Origin: GAS188 sp035949255
GTDB lineage: Bacteria > Pseudomonadota > Alphaproteobacteria > Rhizobiales > Beijerinckiaceae
NCBI GenBank assembly: GCA_035949255.1
Contig: DASZIL010000133.1
Location: forward strand, 1 to 12,926
DNA length: 12,926 bases
Direction of reading: 5' to 3'
In this document: piece by piece, positions 1 to 5,959 of the stretch
Layout of the letters: each line of letters begins with the position of its first letter
Numbering within the stretch: the first letter of the stretch is position 1
The notes under the pieces: generated by a model
Database searches by the model: none
The model's input: the letters and a program-made list of their open reading frames with translations, nothing else
What the model was told of the DNA's origin: nothing
Made by a program: the position numbers and the translations under genes

Positions 1-587
1 GCCTCGGTGAAATAACCGCGAAGTTGCTTGCCCTGGGCGGAGCCGACGTCACCCTCACTTACGCTGCGGGAGAGGTTGAAGCAGGCAAAATCGTTGCGGA
101 AGGCCATGCTCTGGGATTGCATCTCAAGGCTCGCCACTTCGACGTTCATACGCCACATCTAGCCGATCTTGGATACGGGTTCACGCATGTTTACTATTTT
201 CCCACTCCACGTATTTCCCTCGGCAAGGCACGAAATTTCGATAGCGAACGGTTCGCTCTTCTCCTCGATTTCTATGTCACGTGCCTAGCTCGCATGGCCC
301 AGTGGCTTTCGAGAAGAGTCGAGCCGGGCTGTAGGCTGTGGATCCCCTCTACGGTTTTCTTAAATGAGGAGGGTTCCGAGTTCCCCGAATATGTGGCCGC
401 TAAGGCTTGCGCGGAGGCCATGTGTTCGCAGCTTTCCAAAAGCATGCCTGAAATGAACTTCCTGAGCACTCGGTTGCCGCGTCTGGCGAGCGACCAAACC
501 CAGTCGCTCTTGGGTTTGGAGCTCGCCGATTCTGTCGCGGTCATGCTCCCGACGCTCCGCGGCCTAAGCTCACGACAAGGCGCGTAG
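1..587 (+). CDS. SDR/ketoreductase-like protein, C-terminal part (5' end outside window)
   Basis: The reading frame is open to the left edge (codons in phase from base 3), so the gene starts upstream. The first visible residues, LGEITAKLLALGGADVTL, fit the end of the glycine-rich Rossmann loop and first helix of a short-chain dehydrogenase. The catalytic triad can be placed: Ser at 348-350 (in WIPST), Tyr at 390-392 and Lys at 402-404 (YVAAK, the YxxxK motif). The family reduces or oxidises carbonyl/hydroxyl groups with NAD(P). About 195 residues are visible, which is most of one SDR domain. It could be a stand-alone enzyme or the terminal ketoreductase-like domain of a larger protein; the substrate cannot be told. 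GC is roughly mid-50s percent, against 65-70 percent in the next genes, so it may have been acquired. Its last 18 bases overlap the convergent marR tail. Confidence 0.72.
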   Translation, partial: LGEITAKLLALGGADVTLTYAAGEVEAGKIVAEGHALGLHLKARHFDVHTPHLADLGYGFTHVYYFPTPRISLGKARNFDSERFALLLDFYVTCLARMAQWLSRRVEPGCRLWIPSTVFLNEEGSEFPEYVAAKACAEAMCSQLSKSMPEMNFLSTRLPRLASDQTQSLLGLELADSVAVMLPTLRGLSSRQGA

Positions 588-1016
588 CTCCTCGCGAAGG
601 CGAGGTGGCGCGCCTTTGCGCAGAAGCGCCTCGACAGCGGTATGGGTTTCGTCCCAGATCGGCAGGGCGCGCGCCAGGAGTTCGCGGCCTTCAGGCGTGA
701 GCCCGAGAAGGCGGCTGCGCTTATCCTTCGGATCGGGCCTGACCTCGACGAGGCCGCGCCGCGCGAGCGGCTTGAGCGCAGCCGTGAGCGTCGTGCGATC
801 CATCGCCAGAAGCGACGCCACCGCGCCGACCGGAGGGGGCACCGGCCGATTGAGGGACATCATCAGCGAAAACTGGCCGTTCGTGAGATTGAGCGGCCGA
901 AACGCCGCGTCGAAACGCCGCGCCACCGCGCGCGCCGCGCGCTGCATATGAAGGCAAAGGCAATGGTCGCGCACCAGAAGCGTCGTTTCGTAGGAAAGTT
1001 CGGCCGGCTTTGACAT
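570..1016 (-). CDS. MarR-family transcriptional regulator
   Basis: A 148-residue protein, the usual MarR length. The winged helix-turn-helix is clear: helices around residues 45-70, recognition helix about 72-90 (MDRTTLTAALKPLARRGLV), and wing DPKDKRSRLLGLT at 95-107. MarR proteins are dimeric repressors that bind palindromes and are released by small ligands or by cysteine oxidation. Two cysteines near the N-terminus (C19 and C21) sit roughly where OhrR-type regulators carry their sensing cysteine; this is only positional similarity. The gene is divergent from the DUF899 gene, with a perfect palindrome between them, which suggests autoregulation and control of that neighbour. The ATG at 1016 has no Shine-Dalgarno upstream, and the best promoter would start transcription at or next to it. 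The 3' end overlaps the SDR gene tail to tail. Confidence 0.93.
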   Translation of the reverse strand: MSKPAELSYETTLLVRDHCLCLHMQRAARAVARRFDAAFRPLNLTNGQFSLMMSLNRPVPPPVGAVASLLAMDRTTLTAALKPLARRGLVEVRPDPKDKRSRLLGLTPEGRELLARALPIWDETHTAVEALLRKGAPPRLREELRALS

Positions 1017-1022
1017 GTTTGA

Positions 1023-1051
1023 ATAATGTTGATATCAACCTTTTTTGTCAA
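1023..1051 (-). promoter_or_regulatory. marR promoter with embedded MarR-type operator
   Basis: On the - strand, TTGACA (1051-1046) and CATTAT (1028-1023) are spaced by 17 bases: a consensus -35 and a four-of-six -10. The perfect 12-bp palindrome GTTGATATCAAC (1028-1039) fills the spacer and touches the -10, so a bound MarR dimer would block polymerase. Its TTGATATCAA core resembles sites used by MarR-family proteins. The predicted start of transcription falls about 7 bases beyond the -10, at the ATG itself. A weaker + strand promoter for the DUF899 gene may exist beside it (TTGTCA 1045-1050, TATCTT 1069-1074, 18-base spacer), so one operator could serve both directions. Promoters were called by eye. 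Confidence 0.6.
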
Positions 1052-1166
1052 GGAGGTCGCCGTCGCATTATCTTCAAGGAACAGGTCCATTCATGGGTCG
1101 CTCGCAAGATCGACCAGGCGCGAAGGCCTCCGGGACCATCCGACTTCGAAACAGCGGAGCACGAAA

Positions 1167-1907
1167 ATGCAGCACCAACCTGTCGTGTCGCGTGAGGAAT
1201 GGCTCGTCGCACGCAAGGCCCTTCTCGCGAAAGAGAAGGAAGCGACGCATCTGCGCGACAAGGTCAACGCCGAGCGGCTGGCCCTCCCCTGGGTCAAGGT
1301 CCAGAAGAACTATGCTTTCGACACGCCGGAAGGAAAGAAATCGCTCGCGGATTTATTCGGCGGCCGCAGCCAGCTCATCATCTATCATTTCATGCTCGGC
1401 CCAGGCTGGGCCGCGGGCTGCTCGGGCTGCTCCTTCCTTGCCGACCATCTCGACGGCGCCTTGCCGCATCTCGAGCATCACGATGTGACGTTGCTCGCGG
1501 TCGCGCGGGCGCCGCTTGCCGAGATCGAGCGCTATAAAGCGCGCATGGGCTGGCGATTTCCCTGGGTCTCTTCCTTCGGCAGCGATTTCAATTTCGATTA
1601 CCACGTGTCCTTCACCAAGGAAGAGCTCGGGAAAGGCAAGGTCTTTTACAATTTCAGCAAGCTCGATGCCGGGCATGCGGCCGAAGAGCTGCCGGGCTTA
1701 AGCGCCTTCTCCAAGGACGAGGCCGGCAGCGTGTATCACACCTATTCGAGCTACGCGCGCGGCGACGAGGAATTGATCGGCGCCTTGATGATTCTCGATC
1801 GCGCCCCGAAAGGCCGCAACGAGAAGACGACCATGGATTTCGTGCGCCGGCACGACGAATACGGCAAAGACGAAAAGCCCGCGCGCCAGGCGCGAGCGCG
1901 AGGCTGA
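1167..1907 (+). CDS. DUF899 family thioredoxin-like protein
   Basis: A 246-residue protein with the hallmarks of the DUF899 family: GGRSQLIIYHFMLGPGW near residues 65-81, a GCSGCSF segment with a CxxC pair (C85, C88), the RMGWRFPWVSS block, and FNFDYHVSF. The family has a thioredoxin-like fold and is annotated as uncharacterised or putative dithiol-disulfide oxidoreductase; no reaction is established. The start at 1167 is preferred over an in-frame ATG at 1026 because GGAG at 1156-1159 lies 7 bases upstream and family similarity begins after it. The gene is divergent from marR with a shared operator-like palindrome, so derepression by the MarR ligand or by oxidation is a reasonable inference. 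No signal peptide is visible; it is probably cytoplasmic. Confidence 0.85.
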   Translation: MQHQPVVSREEWLVARKALLAKEKEATHLRDKVNAERLALPWVKVQKNYAFDTPEGKKSLADLFGGRSQLIIYHFMLGPGWAAGCSGCSFLADHLDGALPHLEHHDVTLLAVARAPLAEIERYKARMGWRFPWVSSFGSDFNFDYHVSFTKEELGKGKVFYNFSKLDAGHAAEELPGLSAFSKDEAGSVYHTYSSYARGDEELIGALMILDRAPKGRNEKTTMDFVRRHDEYGKDEKPARQARARG

Positions 1908-1925
1908 CGGTCGGCGATGCGCGCA

Positions 1926-2077
1926 AGAGCGACGAGCGGGTTCGGCACGAGCTTCATCGTCGATCCCGCCGAGGACATGGTCGCGATCTTTCTCGTTCAG
2001 CGACTTATGTCGGGCCCGAGCGACGCAAGCCTCAACAGGACTTCTTCACGCTCGCCTATCAGGCGATCGACGACTGA
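1926..2077 (+). pseudogene. C-terminal relic of a serine hydrolase (beta-lactamase family)
   Basis: Right after the DUF899 stop, in the same frame, the translation gives SGFGTSFIVDPAEDMVAIFLVQ, which resembles the last strands of class C beta-lactamase-like serine hydrolases (esterase EstB type). The family's typical ending, a DFxxLxYQAI block, appears as DFFTLAYQAIDD followed by TGA at 2075-2077, but in another frame. A single lost G near 2037-2039 would explain the shift. Only about 50 of the usual ~400 residues remain; the catalytic SxxK and YxN parts are absent, so the piece cannot be active. It is probably the remnant of a deleted gene between the DUF899 and VOC genes. Identity rests on recognising the tail pattern. 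Confidence 0.6.
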
Positions 2078-2118
2078 CGTTTCGAGAGGTGAAAAGCGCA
2101 GCAAGAGGAGAGAGAGCG

Positions 2119-2892
2119 ATGTCGTCTTCCCATGGCAAATTCGTCTGGTACGAACTGATGACCACCGATCCGAAGGCAGCGGAGAATTTCTACCGCGCCG
2201 TGGTCGGCTGGGACGCGAAGGACGCCGGCATGCCCGACATGTCGTACACCATCCTCTCTGCCGAAAACGCGCCGGTCGGCGGCTTGATGAAGATTCCGCA
2301 GGAAGCCGCCGCCATGGGCGCGCGCCCCTCATGGGGCGGCTACATCGCGGCCGACGACGTGGATCAATTCGCCGACAAGGTGAAGAAGGCGGGCGGCGCG
2401 ATCCACCGCCCGCCCGCCGACATCCCCAATGTCGGGCGCTTTGCCGTCGTCGCCGATCCGCAAGGCGCCGTGTTCATGCTGTTCAAGGGCATGGCCGGGG
2501 CGGAGCCGCCGCAAGCCGCGCCGAACGCGACGGGGCAGGCCGGCTGGCGCGAGCTGCATGCGGGCGAATGGAAGAGCACCTTCGACTTTTATTCGAAGCT
2601 CTTCGGCTGGACGAAGGGCGAGGCCATCGACATGGGCCCCGGGGGCACCTACCAGCTCTTCGTCGTCGGCGGCGCGCCGGCGGGCGGGATGTTCAACAAG
2701 CAGGCCACCGAGCCGCATCCCTATTGGCTCTATTATTTCAATGTGAAAGGCATCAACGCGGCCGCGAAGCGCGTGAAGGACAAGAAGGGCGAAGTGCTGA
2801 ACGGCCCGATGCAGGTCCCTGGCGGAAGCTGGATCATCAACTGCCGCGATCCGCAAGGCGCGATGTTCGCGCTCGTCAGCCCCGAGGCTTGA
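2119..2892 (+). CDS. VOC family protein, two glyoxalase-like domains
   Basis: A 257-residue protein made of two similar halves, each a vicinal-oxygen-chelate unit. The first (about residues 5-120) begins KFVWYELMTTDPKAAENFYRAVVGW; the second (about 135-255) begins GWRELHAGEWKSTFDFYSKLFGW. Each half ends with the DPQGAxF strand typical of this superfamily (DPQGAVFMLF; DPQGAMFALV). VOC proteins include glyoxalases, dioxygenases and resistance proteins that usually bind a metal between paired modules; this subgroup is mostly uncharacterised, and no substrate can be assigned. The ATG at 2119 has AGGAG at 2106-2110, 8 bases upstream, and is preferred over an in-frame GTG at 2089. It follows the serine-hydrolase relic and converges on the ABC operon. 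No signal peptide is seen. Confidence 0.87.
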   Translation: MSSSHGKFVWYELMTTDPKAAENFYRAVVGWDAKDAGMPDMSYTILSAENAPVGGLMKIPQEAAAMGARPSWGGYIAADDVDQFADKVKKAGGAIHRPPADIPNVGRFAVVADPQGAVFMLFKGMAGAEPPQAAPNATGQAGWRELHAGEWKSTFDFYSKLFGWTKGEAIDMGPGGTYQLFVVGGAPAGGMFNKQATEPHPYWLYYFNVKGINAAAKRVKDKKGEVLNGPMQVPGGSWIINCRDPQGAMFALVSPEA

Positions 2893-2919
2893 TCGAGGGG
2901 CAGACATGGCGAGGCGCCG

Positions 2920-2936
2920 AAAAGGGCGCTTCGCCC
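2920..2936 (-). terminator. Weak intrinsic terminator of the ABC/aminotransferase operon
   Basis: On the - strand the sequence reads GGGCG-AAG-CGCCC and then TTTT (plus-strand stem 2924-2936, A-run 2920-2923). It is 62 bases past the stop of the ATPase gene, the last gene of the minus-strand operon. The stem has five G-C pairs and the U-tract is short, so it would be weak; it does not fit as a terminator for the convergent VOC gene. Confidence 0.5.
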
Positions 2937-2998
2937 ACTCTCCTCAAATCGGTCGCGGGCGAATGTCGAAACGATAGAGCTCGGATCGAGCCTTAGCC

Positions 2999-3739
2999 TC
3001 AATGGGACAGGATTTTCGAAAGGAAAAGCTTGGCCCTTTCGCTCGCCGGCGCGGTGAAGAATGTCTCGGTCGGCGTATCCTCGACGATCTCGCCCTGGTC
3101 CATGAAGATGATGCGGTGGGCGACACGCCGGGCGAAACCCATCTCATGGGTCACGACCATCATGGTCATGCCCTCGCGGGCGAGCGAGACGAGAACATCC
3201 AGGACCTCGGTGATCATTTCCGGATCGAGCGCGGACGTCGGTTCGTCGAACAGCATGGCTTGAGGATCGAGCGCCAGAGCGCGTGCGATGGCGATGCGCT
3301 GTTGCTGGCCGCCAGACAGATTTGCGGGTCTCGCGTCCGCCTTCGACGCGAGGCCTACCCGATCCAGAAGGCGGCGGGCGCGCGCCTGCGCCTCCTTGCG
3401 TGTTCGCCTCAGGGCATGGACCTGCGCCAGCACGATGTTCTCGAGCGCCGTCATATGCGGGTAGAGCTCGAAATGCTGGAACACCATGCCTATTCGCGTG
3501 CGCAGCCGCGGCAAGTTCGTGGCCTTCGCGCCGACCTCGATGCCCTCCACCTTGATGCTGCCGGTCCCGTAGGGTTCGAGGCCGTTGATGCATTTGATGA
3601 GCGTGCTCTTGCCCGATCCGGAAGGACCGCACACCACGACCACCTCGCCGCGCGCGACCGTGGTGCTGCATCTTCGCAGCACAGGCGTTGCGCCATACGA
3701 CTTGGAGACATCCTTCAGGACGATGATCGGGTCCGGCAT
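2999..3739 (-). CDS. Polar amino acid-type ABC transporter, ATP-binding protein
   Basis: A 246-residue ATPase of the GlnQ/GltL/HisP group, which powers uptake of polar amino acids from the cytoplasmic face. All nucleotide-binding motifs are present: Walker A GPSGSGKST (38-46), Q-loop glutamine at 88 in FQHFELYPHMT, signature LSGGQQQR (141-148), Walker B with MLFDEPTSALD (162-172), and switch histidine 198 in VVTHEMGFA. Length matches the family (about 240-250). The ATG at 3739 lies 14 bases after the stop of the upstream permease with AAGG just before it. The open frame runs further upstream, but that extension only reads the permease gene out of phase. It is the last gene of the operon; the hairpin at 2920-2936 follows. 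Confidence 0.96.
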   Translation of the reverse strand: MPDPIIVLKDVSKSYGATPVLRRCSTTVARGEVVVVCGPSGSGKSTLIKCINGLEPYGTGSIKVEGIEVGAKATNLPRLRTRIGMVFQHFELYPHMTALENIVLAQVHALRRTRKEAQARARRLLDRVGLASKADARPANLSGGQQQRIAIARALALDPQAMLFDEPTSALDPEMITEVLDVLVSLAREGMTMMVVTHEMGFARRVAHRIIFMDQGEIVEDTPTETFFTAPASERAKLFLSKILSH

Positions 3740-3753
3740 GGCGACCTTGAATT

Positions 3754-4398
3754 CTACACGGCGAGATGGGCGTGGAGCACGCGTCCGACCATCGACAACA
3801 GCAAACAAAGAACGAGATAGGTCAGGGCGACGAAAGCCAGCATGGTCACCGGCGCGAAGACGCGAGCGTTCACCAGCATGGCGCTGCCGGTGAATTCCTG
3901 CACGCCGATCACCGAGGCGACGGAGGTGAATTTCAGGAGGCGCACATACTGGTTGAAGAGCGAAGGCACGATGCGGCGCAAGGCGAGCGGAATGACGATC
4001 AGCCGCATCGCCTGAAAGCACGTGAGCCCCGTCGCCAGCGCCGCCTGCGCGAGGCCCGGCTTGATCGAGCGCAGGCCACTGCGGACATCCTCCGCGATAT
4101 AGGCCCCGATGAAGAGGATGAAGCCGAGAATGGTCGCTTGTTCGGCCGTCGTGCGGTAACCCAGCAAAGCCGGAAAGGCGAAATAGCAAATGAAAAGCAT
4201 GACGAGGAGCGGCGTGCCGCGCACGAATTCGATGTAGATGCGCAGCGAGGCGGCGAGGAGCGGCAGGCGGAGATAGACGGCCACGCCGACCGCAAGGCCG
4301 AGCAAGGTTCCGCCCACGGCCGTCACGGCGGCGATCTGAAGGGTCGCGGCCAAGCCTCGCATCAGAAAGGGGAGGTTCTGCAAGATGACGTCAGGCAC
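3754..4398 (-). CDS. Polar amino acid-type ABC transporter permease (second, GltK-like)
   Basis: A 214-residue inner-membrane protein with about five hydrophobic segments, of the His/Glu/Gln/Arg/opine permease family. IEFVRGTPLLVMLFICYF (about 56-73) is the family's diagnostic segment. The EAA-type loop that contacts the ATPase lies near 103-131 (EDVRSGLRSIKPGLAQAALATGLTCFQAM, shown here only as a span with its conserved G and A positions). It would form a heterodimeric channel with the permease encoded just upstream. The two genes overlap by 8 bases (4391-4398), which suggests coupled translation. The ligand cannot be read from the permease. Confidence 0.93.
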   Translation of the reverse strand: MPDVILQNLPFLMRGLAATLQIAAVTAVGGTLLGLAVGVAVYLRLPLLAASLRIYIEFVRGTPLLVMLFICYFAFPALLGYRTTAEQATILGFILFIGAYIAEDVRSGLRSIKPGLAQAALATGLTCFQAMRLIVIPLALRRIVPSLFNQYVRLLKFTSVASVIGVQEFTGSAMLVNARVFAPVTMLAFVALTYLVLCLLLSMVGRVLHAHLAV

Positions 4399-5068
4399 CG
4401 GCGAGCCCCAACCCGGAAATATTTTCCTGCTCGCCCGGAAGAAAGCGAAGCGCGAGCGTCACCATCGTCACAAGGAGGAGGTAGAGCGCGCAGATGGTGA
4501 TGTAGATTTCGAATGTGCGGAAACTCTGCCCCTCGATGGCGCTTGCCTCATAGGTGAGCTCCATCACCGCGATGACGGAGGCCAGCGAAGAATCCTTGAT
4601 CAATTGCGAGAAGACATTGGCGAGCGATGGGGCAACGATGCGCAAGGCCTGCGGGTAGACCACGAAGAACAACGCCTGGACCGGCGTCAGGCCCGTGGCC
4701 AGCGCCGCCTTGCCTTGCCCGACCGGAACGCTCGCGATGCCGCCGCGCACGATCTCCGCCACATAGGCGCCTGAGTAGATCGCGAGCCCGAGCACGCCGC
4801 ACCAGAAGGGCGGCAGCCTCAAAAAGGCGAGGCCGATGTACCAGATATACATGTGGATGAGCAGCGGGACGTTGCGCGTGAGCTCGACGATCGCGCCGGC
4901 ACCGATCCGCAAACCCAGGCGACGCGAGCTCGCCGCCGTGCCGACAACGAGGCCGATGATCGATGCGAGGACGAGCGCCGAGGTCGAGAGCAGAACGGTC
5001 GTCACGAGCCCATCGAGGATGAGTGCCCGGGCTTCCCAGATCGGCCCCCAATCGAATCGATAGCTCAT
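4391..5068 (-). CDS. Polar amino acid-type ABC transporter permease (first, GltJ-like)
   Basis: A 225-residue inner-membrane protein of the same permease family. Hydrophobic segments lie near 18-44, 57-82, 88-106 and 185-209, with the diagnostic ELTRNVPLLIHMYIWYIGL at 62-80 and an EAA-type loop from EIVRGG (105) to about 133. It pairs with the downstream permease. The chosen start at 5068 is the third of three ATGs that open three tandem 11-bp repeats; the two upstream ATGs lead to stops after four codons. No strong Shine-Dalgarno precedes 5068, so initiation may depend on ribosomes arriving from the solute-binding gene or from the short upstream frames. Confidence 0.93.
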   Translation of the reverse strand: MSYRFDWGPIWEARALILDGLVTTVLLSTSALVLASIIGLVVGTAASSRRLGLRIGAGAIVELTRNVPLLIHMYIWYIGLAFLRLPPFWCGVLGLAIYSGAYVAEIVRGGIASVPVGQGKAALATGLTPVQALFFVVYPQALRIVAPSLANVFSQLIKDSSLASVIAVMELTYEASAIEGQSFRTFEIYITICALYLLLVTMVTLALRFLPGEQENISGLGLAGA

Positions 5069-5090
5069 CGACGGCTCATCGATAGCTCAT
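5058..5090 (-). repeat. Three tandem 11-bp repeats forming a start-codon ladder
   Basis: Read on the - strand, 5090 to 5058 is ATGAGCTATCG, ATGAGCCGTCG, ATGAGCTATCG: three 11-bp units, the middle one with two changes. Each unit opens with ATG, and 11 is not a multiple of three, so each ATG is in a different frame. The first two give MSYR-stop and MSRR-stop. Each TGA overlaps the next ATG as ATGA (5079-5076 and 5068-5065). The third ATG opens the permease gene. This could be slippage at a start codon with no effect, or a terminate-and-reinitiate element tuning permease synthesis. Confidence 0.9.
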
Positions 5091-5091
5091 G

Positions 5092-5118
5092 GCGCCGGTG
5101 ACCCTACGGCCCTGGCGC
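5092..5118 (-). promoter_or_regulatory. Possible stem-loop between binding-protein and permease genes
   Basis: Directly after the binding-protein stop (5121-5119), the - strand holds GCGCC (5118-5114) and GGCGC (5096-5092), able to pair around a 17-base loop that contains a further short self-complementary GGTCACC. Stem-loops here are common in ABC operons and keep binding-protein mRNA above permease mRNA. The stem is short and there is no U-tract, so attenuation or 3'-end protection is more likely than full termination. Called by eye. Confidence 0.35.
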
Positions 5119-5919
5119 TCACGGGCGAGTCTCGATCGGAATGGTCGGATCGGTACCGAAATATTTGCGATAGAGGGCCGTGTATTCGCCAGAGGCCCAG
5201 AGATCGCGGAGCGTGGCATTGATGGCATCGCGCAGATCGGAATCGCCCTTGCGAACGCCGATCCCAAAAGGCTCGACGCTGAACATGTCGCCGACGATCT
5301 TGAATTTCGGATTGTTCTTCTGGAATCCTTGCAGGATGTTGAGGCTGCCGGTCAGCGCATCGACGCGGCCTTGAGCCAGCGCGAGCCACGCGCTGTTATA
5401 GTCCTTGAAAGCCGTCACCTTGGCGTTCGGCGCGGCCGCCGCGATGTTCTTCTCGAGCGTCGTGCCCTGCTGGACGGCGACCTCCTTGCCGTCGAGATCC
5501 TTGAGGCCGGTGATCTTGCTCTCGGCCGGCACCAGGAGCGACTGGCCGCCGGTGTAATAGGTGATGGAGAAGTCGATCGTCTTCTCTCGCTCGGGCGTAT
5601 TCGTCATCGAGGCGGCGACAAGGTCGACATTGCCGCTGGCCAGAAGCGGTATCCGGGTCGGCGAGGTGACTTTGACGAACTCGACACCGACGCCGAGCTT
5701 CTCGGCGATCTTGCGCACCAGGTCGAGATCGAAACCGATCGGTTCGTTCTTCTCGTCGAGAAAGCCGAAAGGGGGCGTGTCGAATTTCACGCCAGCCAGA
5801 ATCTTGCCGCGCTCCTTGATGGCCGCGAGCGTGTTCTGTGGTGTCTGGGCGACAGCGATCCCGCTCCAGGCGAGGAATGCCGCCGCGACGGCGGCAAGAA
5901 AACTTCCGGCATATCTCAT
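5119..5919 (-). CDS. ABC transporter periplasmic solute-binding protein (family 3, amino acid type)
   Basis: A 266-residue family 3 solute-binding protein. A Sec signal peptide covers about residues 1-24, with cleavage after AVA before QTP. The fold markers are VKFDTPPFGFLD (44-55), IGFDLDLVRKIAEKLG (61-76) and MTNTPEREKTIDFS (105-118); R111 is the arginine that holds the ligand's alpha-carboxylate in this family. The carboxyl end DLWASGEYTALYRKYFG is typical. Unusually, the Asp that binds the alpha-amino group (HisJ/LAO D161, GlnH LHD) seems absent: after GRVDA the residues are LTGSLNIL, one shorter than GlnH. The ligand may therefore not be an ordinary alpha-amino acid. ATG 5919 has GAGG 6 bases upstream. 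It is the second gene of the operon, 40 bases after the aminotransferase. Confidence 0.93.
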   Translation of the reverse strand: MRYAGSFLAAVAAAFLAWSGIAVAQTPQNTLAAIKERGKILAGVKFDTPPFGFLDEKNEPIGFDLDLVRKIAEKLGVGVEFVKVTSPTRIPLLASGNVDLVAASMTNTPEREKTIDFSITYYTGGQSLLVPAESKITGLKDLDGKEVAVQQGTTLEKNIAAAAPNAKVTAFKDYNSAWLALAQGRVDALTGSLNILQGFQKNNPKFKIVGDMFSVEPFGIGVRKGDSDLRDAINATLRDLWASGEYTALYRKYFGTDPTIPIETRP

Positions 5920-5959
5920 GGTGCAGCCTCGATGAGAACGATGGGATGAAGAATCAAGT

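Noticed and set aside
1026..1166. Extension of the DUF899 protein to an ATG at 1026
   Set aside because: It would place the start inside the operator and promoter region and add 47 Arg/Ser-rich residues outside the family. ATG 1167 has GGAG at the right distance.
2999..4189. A 396-codon frame suggesting a permease-ATPase fusion
   Set aside because: The part upstream of 3739 reads the permease gene in the wrong phase. The ATPase begins normally at 3739 after a 14-base gap.
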